Shown here in pieces: positions 23,715 to 35,258 of a stretch of DNA of 64,000 nt; position 1 is the first letter of the stretch, and each line of letters begins with the position of its first letter. A program made the position numbers and the translations under genes. The notes beneath the pieces were generated by a model that saw nothing but the letters and a program-made list of their open reading frames with translations, did not search any database and was not told the DNA's origin. Origin of the DNA: Heterodera schachtii (lineage: Eukaryota; Nematoda; Chromadorea; Rhabditida; Heteroderidae); NCBI GenBank assembly GCA_023374025.1, contig SIJG01000050.1:727606-791605 (forward strand). Reading direction: 5' to 3'.

Positions 23715-23834
23715 GAAATTTGGTTGCTTATAGAGAAGAAAATTTTTTTGGTAATGGAATGATAACGATGAATGCTTGTTTGGGTGTGCATCTGAGAAGC
23801 TCTGACGAGTTTAAATACCCATAAATATTCCCAG

Positions 23835-25625
23835 CTAAATCAAATAGGATGACATGCCCAAAAAGGGCATGCTAATGCCAACCTTTTCAATGAGAAATAC
23901 AAAATTAAAACGTGGCTAACAGTGCCCAAGACTCTCGATTGTATTGTGCAGTCAATGCCCGGGGGATGAAATGCTCAAAAAGGGCATGCCAATGCCTACC
24001 TTCTGACGCGAGCAATTTAAAATAAAAACGTGGCTAACAGTGCCCAAGACTCTCGATTGTATTGAGCCAATGCCCGGGGGATGAAATACCCAAAAGGGCA
24101 TGCCAATGCCTATCTTCTGACACGAGCAATTTAAAATAAAAACGTGGCTAACAGTGCCCAAGACTCTCGATTGTATTATTGTGCAGTCAATGCCCGGGGA
24201 ATGAAATGCCCAAAAAAGGCATGCCAATGCCAACCTTTTCAATAAGAAATACAAAATTAATACGTGGCTAACAGTGCCCAATACTCTCGATTGTATTGTA
24301 CAGTCAATGCCCGGGGGATGAAATGCCCAAAAAGGGCATGCCAATGCCAACCTTTTCAATAAGAAATACAAAATTAATACGTGGCTAACAGTGCCCAATA
24401 CTCTCGATTGTATTGTACAGTCAATGCCCGGGGGATGAAATGCTCAAAAAGGGCATGCCAATGCCTACCTTCTGACGCGAGCAATTTAAAATAAAAACGT
24501 GGCTAACAGTGCCCAAGACTCTCGATTGTATTGAGCCAATGCCCGGGGGATGAAATACCCAAAAGGGCATGCCAATGCCTATCTTCTGACACGAGCAATT
24601 TAAAATAAAAACGTGGCTAACAGTGCCCAAGACTCTCGATTGTATTATTGTGCAGTCAATGCCCGGGGGATGAAATGCCCAAAAAAGGCATGCCAATGCC
24701 AACCTTTTCAATAAGAAATACAAAATTAATACGTGGCTAACAGTGCCCAATACTCTCGATTGTATTGTACAGTCAATGCCCGGGGGATGAAATGCTCAAA
24801 AAGGGCATGCCAATGCCTACCTTCTGACGCGAGCAATTTAAAATAAAAACGTGGCTAACAGTGCCCAATACTCTCGATTGTATTGTACAGTCAATGCCCG
24901 GGGAATGAAATGCCCAAAAAGGGCATGCCAATGCCTACCTTCTGACACGAGCAAATTAAAATAAAAACGTGGCTAACAGTGCCCAAGACTCTCGATTGTA
25001 TTGTACAGTCAATGCCCGGGGGATGAAATGCTCAAAAAGGGCATGCCAATGCCTACCTTCTGACACGAGCAATTTAAAATAAAAACGTGGCTAACAGTGC
25101 CCAAGACTCTCGATTGTATTATTGTGCAGTCAATGCCCGGGGAATGAAATGCCCAAAAAGGGCATGCCAATGCCTACCTTCTGACACGAGCAAATTAAAA
25201 TAAAAACGTGGCTAACAGTGCCCAAGACTCTCGATTGTATTGTACAGTCAATGCCCGGGGGATGAAATGCTCAAAAAGGGCATGCCAATGCCTACCTTCT
25301 GACACGAGCAATTTAAAATAAAAACGTGGCTAACAGTGCCCAAGACTCTCGATTGTATTATTGTGCAGTCAATGCCCGGGGGATGAAATGCCCAAAAAAG
25401 GCATGCCAATGCCAACCTTTTCAATAAGAAATACAAAATTAATACGTGGCTAACAGTGCCCAATACTCTCGATTGTATTGTACAGTCAATGCCCGGGGGA
25501 TGAAATGCCCAAAAAGGGCATGCCAATGCCTACCTTCTGACACGAGCAATTTAAAATAAAAACGTGGCTAACAGTGCCTAAGACTCTCGATTGTATTATT
25601 GTGCAGTCAATGTCCAAAAAGGGCA
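23835..25625. repeat. Satellite array, ~114-120 bp units, about 15 copies
   Basis: The unit reads CGTGGCTAACAGTGCCCAA ... CTCTCGATTGTATTG ... CAATGCCCGGGGGATGAAAT ... AAAGGGCATGCCAATGCC. First units begin CGTGGC at 23911, 24029, 24143 and 24263. Two unit types alternate, one with 'ttttcaataagaaatac' and one with 'ttctgacacgagcaattt', so a higher-order pattern is present. Each unit carries one or two ATGCCA words. Long minus-strand frames across it are a by-product of the periodicity. Confidence 0.95.
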
Positions 25626-26714
25626 TGCCAATGCCAATCTTTTGGAGGAGCAATTATCAAATAAAAAAAATAAAAATTTAGCTAAAATGCGAAAATTTTG
25701 ATTAGTATTTAGGTGTACATACAGATGTATGTAAACATATGCAAATTGTCAATTGGAAAAGCGAAAATAGGTCTTGCTTTTTCAGCATTGAAGTTGAACC
25801 GCACCGAATTTAAAATTAAAATATATCCTTTTGTAACCATAAAAATCTAGCCAGTGATACTTAAGATAAGAAAAATAATAAAAAAAGGCATTTTATTTGG
25901 TCGGTAGGAAATGATCGAAATTGGGGACAAACTTGGAACATGACGAAATGATCGGACAGATTGGGACTTGGGGACAAATGTGATATGGCCGGAATTGGGG
26001 GCCAAAAGAGGTTGAATGGTTAGGCTATTATGAATTTGGGAAAATGATTAAGCTGATCGGATGAAAATTGCTCAAATATATTTTATTTAATTTTTATTTT
26101 TTACATTTTTGGCTAAAACATATTGAATTGATGTAGACCGAAAAAGGTGCAAAAAATTAAGGAAATCCATACAAATCCGGTCTATATTTATCAGTCATAT
26201 GGAAAGTTATGAATTTGCACTATATCGTTTATTTTCCCATTTACTACCGTTGCGTTCTGTCCCCGTAGGCCAATTGTCCCCGTATACCAATTGTCCCCCG
26301 TTGACATATGTAGGTACAAATGGCCTATCCTCCTGCCACTTGTCACTGTAGGCCAATTGTCCCCAAATACCAATTGTCAACGTAGGCCAATTGTCCTAAA
26401 TACCAATTATTAACGTAGGCCAATTGTCGCCAGTACCAAATGTCTTACTACAAATCGCCTATCCTCCCTACTATAGTCTGAAGGCGGATGAAAGCTCGAT
26501 TTATTGCGGCAGTTGTCCATCTTTAGCGGACAAATGAGTTAAGATTTGACATTTTGTCCTTTCTATCGCTCTTCAACCTCATCCATCCATTCATCTCCAA
26601 TTAGTACCAATTCTTTACTATTTTTCTTAAATGGCTTTTTTTTTCTTTTTACTTTACCCGTCCTTTATTTATTTTATTGTACTTAATTACCATTTTTATA
26701 TTAATATTACTAAT
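25626..26714. other. Gene-free stretch with degenerate short repeats
   Basis: About 25890-26050 is the reverse-strand relative of the repeat at 18935-19655 ('gatcgaaattggggacaa'). About 26260-26450 has seven loose copies of 'ggccaattgtccccgta' and 'taccaattgtc'. No exon is supported. Confidence 0.6.
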
Positions 26715-27130
26715 TTTTTGATGCTCAAATTATCGATTCCGTTTTCATTTGCCAACACTTTTTCCAAACGATTGGTCGGAAAATGAATAAAATAATTTGT
26801 ACGGAATATTATGTTAATGAGAAAAATTGTCCAATTTGTCCATTTCCATCCACCGGAAATGGCATTCCATCGGTTCATTTTGGCGATGATTCGGCTTCCC
26901 ATTTTCGCTTTTCCCCCATTTTTTAAATTATCGCTTTTGCTCAATTTGCCAACGTTTTTCCCAGCGATCGGACAAAAATTGTGTGTGCTTATGGAGTGTT
27001 AATTTGTGATGATTTGTCCACTTTTTCTGATGCTTTTCCCATTTTCCCGCCCCTTTTTTGTGTGTCCATAAAAGGGCAATGAAAGCGCAGCAAAAAACAT
27101 TCATTTCTCATTCACTAATCTTTTTTTCAT
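26715..27130 (+). promoter_or_regulatory. Shared promoter block, diverged copy 3
   Basis: This is clearly related to 4036-4400 and 13266-13620 but has small insertions and deletions. It keeps CCACCGGAAATGGCATTCCA (TGGCAT at 26860-26865), CAGCGATCGGACAAAAATTG and a TATA-like CCATAAAAGG (27066-27075). It lies ~200 bases before the start codon at 27326. Confidence 0.6.
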
Positions 27131-27325
27131 CCCATCATTTAGCTGAACCTTCATTTACTTTCTTAATTTATCCAATCTCATCTCACTTTGCCTTCATCCA
27201 ACACAAAAAAATGTTAGTTAAAATTAAATAATTAGCGTTTAAATTAATAAATAAATAGCGTTTAAAAATATATTTTTTAATAATAATTAAAACTAAACAA
27301 AAATTCAAAATTTAGAACTCCAAAA

Positions 27326-30300
27326 ATGGTCCTCCTCCGCTCCATGCATTTTCATCCATCTGTTTTTGCCCAGCTGCTGCTGCAGCTGCTGGTGGTGTGC
27401 CTGCTCAGTTTGCCGAAACCCGGACATTGTATGTAGTAATATTACTGTATATCAAAAAAGAATTTTTTTTTGTTTTTTTTTGTAAAAAATGGGTTTTTTA
27501 TTTTTATTTTTCTAATCATTTTTTTAAACTTTTCATTTTTCAAATGCCTTTAGTATTAAAGTGCAAACATCGCCAGGAAAGTGAGGGAAACAAATTTCTC
27601 ACTGATGGAGTGGAAGACTGCGGAAATGACTTATCTTGGAGATGTTGTGCATCTTTCTGCACAGCTGGTGAAGAGGAAAAAAATTTTTTTTAACAAAATA
27701 ATTTTTTTTTTTTTTTTGGAGGGGTCATGTAGAGAAATTCAGGAAAAATTTTTAAATTTTTTGGGGGGGGGGGGTTTCTAGTTTGGGTACACCCCAAAAT
27801 CTTGCCGCCCGAAATCTCGCCGAAACAAAATCTCGCCGCCCAAAATCTCGCCGCAGAAATTTCAAAAATTTTTTTTCACACTTAGAAATTTTGCAAGGAA
27901 AAATTATTTGAAAATTATTTTTCGCTAAAAAATTATAATAATCATTTTCCGTTTTTAAAAACTGACCAATTAGGTGATTTTCTCGTTAAAGTACTCACAA
28001 TTTCTATTTATTTTTCGGCGGCGAGATTTTGTCGCGCTAGATTTCGGGCGGCGAGATTTTGTCGCGCTAGATTTCGGGCGGCGAGATTTTGTCGCGCTAG
28101 ATTTCGGGCGGCAAGATTTTGTCGCGCTAGATTTCGGGCGGCGAGATTTTGTCGTGGCGAGATTTCGGGCGGCGAGATTTTGTCGCGGCGAGATTTCGGG
28201 CGGCGAGATTTTGTCGCGGCGAGATTTCGGGCGGCGAGATTTTGTCGCGCTAGATTTCGGGCGGCGAGATTTTGTCGTGGCGAGATTTCGGGCGGCGAGA
28301 TTTTGTCGCGCTAGATTTCGGGCGGCGAGATTTTGTCGCGGCGAGATTTCGGGCGGCGAGATTTTGTCGTGGCGAGATTTCGGGCGGCGAGATTTTGTCG
28401 TGGCGAGATTTCGGGCGGCGAGATTTTGTCGCGCTAAATTTCGGGCGGCGAGATTTTGTCGCGGCGAGATTTCGGGCGGCGAGATTTTGTCGTGGCGAGA
28501 TTTCGGGCGGCGAGATTTTGTCGCGGCGAGATTTCGGGCGGCGAGATTTTGTCGCGCTAGATTTCGGGCGGCGAGATTTTGTCGTGGCGAGATTTCGGGC
28601 GGCGAGATTTTGTCGCGCTAGATTTCGGGCGGCGAGATTTTGTCGTGGCGAGATTTCGGGCGGCGAGATTTTGTCGCGCTAGATTTCGGGCGGCGAGATT
28701 TTGTCGCGCTAGATTTCGGGCGGCGAGATTTTGTCGCGCTAAATTTCGGGCGGCGAGATTTTGTCGCGGCGAGATTTCGGGCGGCGAGATTTTGTCGTGG
28801 CGAGATTTCGGGCGGCGAGATTTTGTCGCGGCGAGATTTCGGGCGGCGAGATTTTGTCGCGCTAGATTTCGGGCGGCGAGATTTTGTCGTGGCGAGATTT
28901 CGGGCGGCGAGATTTTGTCGCGCTAGATTTCGGGCGGCGAGATTTTGTCGTGGCGAGATTTCGGGCGGCGAGATTTTGTCGCGCTAGATTTCGGGCGGCG
29001 AGATTTTGTCGCGGCGAGATTTCGGGCGGCGAGATTTTGTCGCGCTAGATTTCGGGCGGCGAGATTTTGTCGCGGCGAGATTTCGGGCGGCGAGTTTTAG
29101 TCGTTGCGAGATTTCGGGCGGCGAAATTTTGTCGTTGCGAGATTTCGGGCGGCGAAATTTTGTCGTGGCGAGATTTCGGGCGGCGAGCTTTTGTCCCGTC
29201 TCCCGCTAGTTTCAACTCGAGAAAAATCCCGGAGCGGAGGTGAGGGTAGGGATCTCGAGTGTCACCATGAAACAAAAATTTGGGAGAGTTTAAATATGAA
29301 AACAATTTTCAGGCGATTTCATGTGGAATGAGTGGACATGTCTTCTATCCAGTGGAAATTCCGACAAGGACGAAGCAAATTGTGTCATGGAGCAATCTTA
29401 CATTGACACTGAGCGTGCCAAATTTGACCTTCCCAAGGCCGACCGCAATTGGACGTGCACGTGCCAATTGGGCGCCCTTTATGGGGAGATGGGCAACGCG
29501 AACATTGTGAACCCAAATCCGGCATTGAGGCCCACGCGTAAGGACAACAGGGAATGCCAAGCGAGCAGACGGAATAAAATTTTTCAAGGACGTGGACTTT
29601 AAAATAGGTTTTACAGTGAAATAGTAAAATTTTGTTTCCAAGAACACGGAGAGAAAAATTCGTTTTCAAGGACACGGAGAGAAAAATTCGTTTTCAAGGG
29701 CATACATGGACTGTAAAATTAGTTTTCAAGGACACGGAGAGTAAAATGTGTTTTCCATGGAAATGGACAGTAAAATTATGTTTCCAAGAACACGGAGAGA
29801 AAAATTCGTCTTCAAGGACACGGAGAGTTAAATTCGTTTTCAAAGACATGTACTGTAAAATTCGTTTTCAAGGACATGGACTGTCAGTTTTTTTTGCAGG
29901 GGCCCAGATGATTGATTCTGTTTGGTCCCCGTCTACGGCGGAGGGCTAACCCAAAATTTTACTCAGACTTTGTCAATTTTCAAGTACACGGGTTCTCCAA
30001 AAAGATGGAGAACAAAAATTTTCAAGGACAAGCAGACTTTTTTTCAAGGACTAGAATTTTCAAATTTTAGCAAAAATGAAGTGCAAATACCGCATTGAAT
30101 CGGAGGATGTCGAACTCAATGAAAAGCAGAACACGAAGGAAGAAAAAGAATGCGAAAACAACGAAATGAAATGTGGCTTGGCGCTCTGCAAAGCGAACGA
30201 TAGTAAAAATTTAAAATTATTATTTTACCAAGAATTAATTCGGCAGAAAAAAAAATACAAGTCTAGACTAACCTTGAAAAATTTTATGCTCCAGAAAAAT

Positions 30301-30930
30301 TCCCGTGTTTTTTTTAAGTTTATTGGCAAATTTTTTTTTTTGTAAAAATTCTTGAATAACAAAATGCCAATAATTTTTACCCACATTCAAATGCCATTTT
30401 TTGTCACCAATTTAAGGTGAATTGGTGTTTAACCATTGGTCATGTTTCCCGGCTGATTTGAAGAAAAAGGCGTGTGCCAAAGATGCAGCGAATCGCACGA
30501 ATGAAATACGTGCCAAATGGGGCGCTAATAAGTTGGCGAATGCCACCACTGATTGGAAGTGCCGGTGCCGTTTTGGTGCCAACGGGACGGACATGGGCAA
30601 TGCCAAATTTGTGCCGTCGTCGGCGCCAGTGCCGAGTGAGTTGAGGGGGGGGGGGGGGGGGGTGGAAAAATGCGGCATAGTGTTATTCAAGGACGCGCGA
30701 AAGGGATTTTCAAGGACAGACGCTAAAATAACAATTCCCGAGTTTTTAAAAAATCCGGGCCATAATTTATTTAATTTTTCAACGACAGATAGGGAATTTT
30801 TCAAGGACCAAATCATTTCAAGGACGACACAGAAATTTAAAAAAATTTAGCGAATGTTCGTCACGGCAATGGAGGAATGGCATTGGTGGTGGTTGGGCTC
30901 ATCCTTGGTAAATTTAATGATTGTAATTAA
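27326..30930 (+). CDS. Secreted protein with two Cys-rich repeat units (6 exons, ~290 aa)
   Basis: Exons: 27326-27428, 27554-27667, 29313-29537, 30071-30202, 30417-30635, 30851-30930. Every intron is phase 1 and the total is 291 codons. Exon 1 gives a signal peptide (core LLLQLLVVCLLSL). Exons 2+3 and 4+5 are two versions of one unit: KCKHRQES ... RCCASFC, then W-x-C ... NWTCTCQLG in the first, and KCKYRIES ... KCGLALC, then WSC ... DWKCRCRFG in the second. Exon 6 gives a short hydrophobic tail (MALVVVGLILG), maybe a membrane or GPI-type anchor, with a read-through stop at 30928; a donor at 30908 could extend it. I recognise no family. The promoter block links it to the genes at 4771 and 14002. 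Introns 2 and 3 are filled by minisatellites. Confidence 0.72.
28013..29195. repeat. Intronic minisatellite, 30/31-bp units, ~38 copies
   Basis: Units alternate between GGCGAGATTTTGTCGCGCTA and GGCGAGATTTTGTCGCGGCG forms, each followed by GATTTCGGGC. The array is very GC-rich for this window and fills intron 2 of the gene at 27326. Two or three copies lie in the opposite orientation at 27790-27855. Open frames through it encode only the monotone repeat RRDFVALDFG. Confidence 0.95.
29585..29890. repeat. Intronic ~30-bp repeat, about 9 loose copies
   Basis: The unit is 'ttttcaaggacacggagag' followed by 'aaaattcg'. It starts within 50 bases of the exon end at 29537 and lies in intron 3 of the gene at 27326. 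The 'ttcaaggac' word recurs at 30000-30060 and 30690-30800. Confidence 0.8.
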
Positions 30931-32467
30931 AATAAATAATTAAAAAATTTAATTAAAATAAATAATTAAAAAATTTAATTAAAATAAATAGGTTTTTCGC
31001 GTATTAAAAAATATAAATACATTTTCTCGAAGGATGTAAATTTTTTTCCAAAAACCTCAATTTTATGAATTTAAAAAGAAAAAACTTTTATAATTTTTAA
31101 TTATTTTTTCAAGGAAAAGTAAACAAAAAAAAATTTTTATTGCAAAAAATAAGTTTTAAGCAATTTCTCAACCGAATTGTGAGATTATAATTAAAAATTT
31201 TAAGCTTTTTTGCCGCTTTTCCATGCCGTGCCTCTGAAGAACTGCTGAAGCCATGGATTTTGAAATGAAGGACGAAAATTTAACTTCGACAAGTTATACC
31301 AGTCCCAATGCCCGATCAATTTAATCATTGCCCCAATCCGATCAATTAAAATGTGCCATCATGTAAATTTAATTTGCGGATTTCAATTCGTTTATTTATT
31401 TATTTTTTCGATTTATTTGGGAGTGATGTAAATTTAACAAAATAAAGATGCAAGCAAAGCTTTGAAATAATTTCACAAATTTGTTGAATTTTGTCATAAG
31501 AAACTGCTAAGCTAAGTGATCAGCCTAAACAATGAGACGAAGGCTGATCAATGTGATGGATTTTTTTTGAAAAATTTTAAAGAAAATACTTAAAAATATG
31601 AATTTTACAAAAATTGCTCTAATGCACTTAAGGCATCCAAACAATGGCGCCATCCTCAATTTCTTGGGCCATAAGTTTTTCTCTTAGATCGTCAGCGCCT
31701 AAATTCTTGGTATCAATCGAAAACTTAAAAATCTCGGGAATTTATAAATAAACAAGAAATAGAGCAAATACTGACACTAAGAAAAAAAATGCGATAGTAA
31801 ATCACAAAATTCAGCATTTTTCGAGTATATTTAAGAATATTTGTTTAAAATCAGTTGCCATTAGCTCAGAATTTAATTATCCAAAATTTTAGACTTAAAT
31901 CTTTGATACCAAGAATACGGGCCTCAATTGTACTACTAATTACTCTCAGTCATGGCACGCAAATCCGTACATTTTCGGTGGCCATGAATTACAACGCATT
32001 TTTGTGATTAAGCAAAAAAAAAGTTAATTTTCAACATATTAAAAATAATTTGCGTGAATTTGTTAATTAGATTTGGGCAAAAAAATGACAAAGGCTTAAG
32101 CCAAAAAATTTCAAATTTTATGTAATTTAAGAAATCAGAGCAAAATTTGGTCAAAAAACAGTCGAGAAATTATGTAAATGCAATTTGTTAACAAATTTTG
32201 TCCAAATTTTGCGTCAAACATTGAAATTTGATATAAATATTGTCATTATGCCATAAACTCTAAAAATTTTTAATAAGTAATTTAAATAAATAAAAATAAA
32301 ATTTAGTTATTACCACAAAATCAGAGAAAATTTCAAACAAACCAAAACATTTTTATTTTGTCGACTTTGGAACATCCAAATAAAAAAATTGTCAGTGATA
32401 TTCAGCAAAAACATCAAATAATTGGTGTTAATTAATCTTGGATAATAAGCAAATCGTCTCCAAAGTC
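30931..32467. other. Intergenic DNA: 3' flank of the SPRY copy A unit
   Basis: This segment is repeated after the other SPRY units. On the minus strand 31210-31253 reads MASAVLQRHGMEKRQK, with relatives at ~40760-40809, 46575-46620 and 52862-52910. 31620-31672 reads AQEIEDGAIVWMP then stop, with a relative at 41695-41745. Both may be relics of small exons carried with the duplicated unit. A 'gatgcaagcaaagctttgaa' block (31448-31467) also recurs at 36422. Confidence 0.5.
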
Positions 32468-34547
32468 TCAAGATTTCTTGGACAGATTGTATTGGAAGTT
32501 TGGCCCAAAATTGGCCTCGACCGCGTCCCCGTGGAATAACAATGTAACGGTAGGGTACAGGTCCGCCGTGCCCTCATCAACGTACAAATTGGTGATGTCT
32601 TAATTAGGCAATTAGCCAGTTTAATTAAGTTGGCATCATAAACACAAACTCAAGCGTTGCCCATTCTTCGTGAAAAACACTTGGCGTGTTGTCCGATTCA
32701 GTCCACATCCGACCACATCGCCAATGCCAAAAGATGGCACATTGTCCGAAATGTTTAGTTCATTTCCATTGGCATTTTTGTAATCAATCCTTCCAAAATT
32801 TGCGTAACCGTACGAAACACGGGCATTTCCAAGCCTAGTGTACAATGGCATTTCTTTTGTTGATAGCCCAATAAATATACTGAAATAGAAAAAAAAATGA
32901 AAGTTTAATTACTAACAAATTTTTCATCTCTTCAAAACGATTTAACAATTTTTAAACTAATAATTTTCTCCTTTTAAAAAAAAAGATTAAAATTTATATC
33001 ATTTCTTTGGCATAAAAACTGAAAAATTTTCTGAAAAACTCACGCTCCTTTGCTAGCAAGAATCCGATATTCCGCGTAAATAATGCCAATGCGACCAACA
33101 GCAGCAGCAGATGGCATTTGGATTGGTCCTGCTCGGCAAGAACAAAAGCCAGGAAATCCTAAACAAATAAAAAAAAATAATTATTCAATTAGTGAAAATT
33201 AGGCATTCAATTTCAATGTTTTTTTCTTGGCACCTTCTGTGCCCGTCGCATTCCGCTGAATGGCATTTTTGCTTTCATTAATCACAATTTTCCAGTCGCA
33301 ATCAGATGCATTCCATTGATAATAAATTGGAAGATGAGAGTGAAAAAGCTGTAAATTTCAAATTTATTGTATTTAAATAAGAAAATTAAATTAATAATAT
33401 GCTTGATCCCTTATCGATGTAAGCAAATATCGCATTTTCTCTAATTACCCCCAGTATCAATAATCCCCTCGTTTCAAATTATCACCGCCCCTCTTCTGAG
33501 GAGGTTAAAAAATAATCTGCCCCTGGGGGGGGGGGGGATAATTAGAGAAAGTACGGTATTTATTTGTTTCAATTAGAGTATAAGTAATTCAAATTTTTTG
33601 TTTTTTTCATTCTTTTTTTTTCTTGTAAATTTGAGATATTTAAAAAAATTCCACAACCGCTAAAGTTGCCATGTTCTTCATCAAAGACAGCACATTTTGA
33701 TTGTCTCGCATTCCTACAGATGAAAAAACATAAATTTAAATAATTTAAAAAATATATTTTCCATTTTTACCATTTTCCAATTTGGTCACTGAAGCAGTTT
33801 GATTGTCGCGCTTTTTAGTTAATACTGAACAAAATTTTTTAAATTTTTATTTAAAAAAATGAAAAAAAACCAAAAAATATAAACAAATTAAGAATAGAAA
33901 TTACTTGCCATTTTCAAATTGATTTTCCAATTTGGCCTCAGTTTCCGACACTTTCTCGGCCAATGCATTTTGATTCTCGCACATTCCCAAAATAAAAATA
34001 TTAAAAAATATATATATTATTTTTCAACATTTTCCAATTTGGTAGACAACAAATTTTGGGTTTTTCGCAATTCATTGATTAAAAAATAAAATAAAATTTA
34101 TTTAAAATATTTTTAAAAAAAGTAAAAAATATTTATTAATAACAAAATTTAATAGCTTTGTTGAAAAAAAATAAAATAATGGAAAACTCAGAATTAAAAA
34201 AAAATAATAATTTATAACCAAAAGTGTTAAATATTTTAAGGATATGGGATAAAAATGTTTAAAATAGGTTAATTCTCTTCCTTTTATTATCCCTGCAAAG
34301 TTTGAAACTGATTAAAACAAAATTTTATTATTTGAAATTGCCATTTTTACCGTCCGTGCCGAACAAATGCTTTAAGCTTCCTCCATTTTCAGTTTCGTTT
34401 TGTTGCTGATCAGCACAAACTGATGAAGCACTGAACTAAAACATAAATGAATTTTAAAAATATAATAATAAAATTTTTAATTTATATTTATTTTCTTACC
34501 CCAACGCCAATTAAAATGACGAGAAGTGCCACATTGAAAGTGGCCAT
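32468..34547 (-). CDS. SPRYSEC-like secreted SPRY-domain effector, copy A (259 aa)
   Basis: Exons in transcript order: 34500-34547, 34351-34435, 33658-33713, 33234-33348, 33044-33158, 32650-32879, 32468-32598. All phases agree, giving 260 codons. Residues 1-16 (MATFNVALLVILIGVG) start a signal peptide. A polar linker with GGSLKHLFG follows, then the SPRY/B30.2 fold from [67 protein letters not shown] and the tail [13 protein letters not shown]. This matches RBP-1/SPRYSEC proteins of cyst nematodes, which are made in the dorsal gland, delivered to plant cells, and in some cases recognised by or suppress plant immunity. In the intron after exon 2, two or three decayed coiled-coil cassettes (near 33909-33984 and 34020-34075) have lost splice sites. 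The usual FKYDL is FQYNL here. Confidence 0.88.
33425..33565. mobile_element. Small inverted-repeat element in an SPRY intron
   Basis: TTTTCTCTAATTACCCCC near the left end is matched in complement by GGGGGATAATTAGAGAAA near the right end, with a 12-base G-run. No clear target duplication was found. Confidence 0.5.
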
Positions 34548-34885
34548 GTCGATTTTGGCAATTATAGGCAAAGCAATTTGTGAAATTTATTTGAATTTAA
34601 ATGTAAACTTCATTAAAAGGCGTTAATTAAAAACTAATTAATGATTTATGCTCAAAAGTTCTAAAAAAAAACTATTGGCAACGGCCCGCGGTTATGTCCC
34701 CTTGCCACACCGATTTTGCAATTTTTAATGAAATTAAAAATACGTTGATGAAAAAAAAGAAAAGAAATGATGTGGGATTATATGGTAGAAGGAAATAGAT
34801 GAGGGGAAGGCGATAAGGATTATGATTTGAGAGGTCGAAAATTACTTGGGTGAATGGTCCAGCAAAAAGAAGAAAAAAAAATTGG

Positions 34886-35258
34886 ACTTGCCTTTGGGGG
34901 GGGGGGGTGAAGAAAAAACTCGATTTTTAGGGGTGTATTTTTCTTTTTCAGTCGATTTTTTGGGGGTGTATTTTTGGTTTTTTGAAATCTCGAATTATGG
35001 GGGCATATTTTACAAAATTTTTTGCCCTTTTTCACCAAAAGATTACCATTTTTTTGCCATTTTGGTCTTGCTTTTTTCAAAAATATGGATAAAATGGTGA
35101 TCCGGCAGTGCCGGTAGGCGCCGCCGGGAAAATTTTTTTTTGAGTATTTTAATGCAATTTTGTTAAGAAAATTGCTTAACATTTCAAAAAAAAATTACTG
35201 AAAATTTTTACGTTTTTGGGTTTCGGAGGGGGAGGGGGCCTTAGCCCCCTCAGCCCGG
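34886..35258. mobile_element. hAT MITE, CAAGGGCGTAG family, truncated copy
   Basis: The interior matches the copies at 10248 and 63684 (G-run, 'taggggtgtattttt', palindrome at ~35100, 'ttagccccctcagcc'), but both terminal repeats are missing. It lies upstream of SPRY copy A. Confidence 0.75.

Noticed and set aside
23952..25526. Minus-strand frames of 92-148 aa in the satellite (LYFLLKRLALAC type)
   Set aside because: They repeat with the satellite unit and are broken by unit length changes; no independent sign of coding.
23835..25625. Possible CRISPR array
   Set aside because: Units are nearly identical along their whole length with no unique spacers, and the DNA is eukaryotic.
27974..28987. 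Long plus-strand frames encoding RRDFVALDFG repeats
   Set aside because: They follow exactly from the 30-31 bp minisatellite period, lie in an intron and have no start or splice context.
29632..29949. 105-aa plus-strand frame
   Set aside because: It is built from the intronic ~30-bp repeat.
30412..30816. 134-aa minus-strand frame
   Set aside because: It is antisense to exon 5 of the Cys-rich gene, whose plus frame fits the paralogous unit.
34820..35182. 120-aa minus-strand frame
   Set aside because: It lies in a truncated MITE; similar frames appear in every copy of that element.
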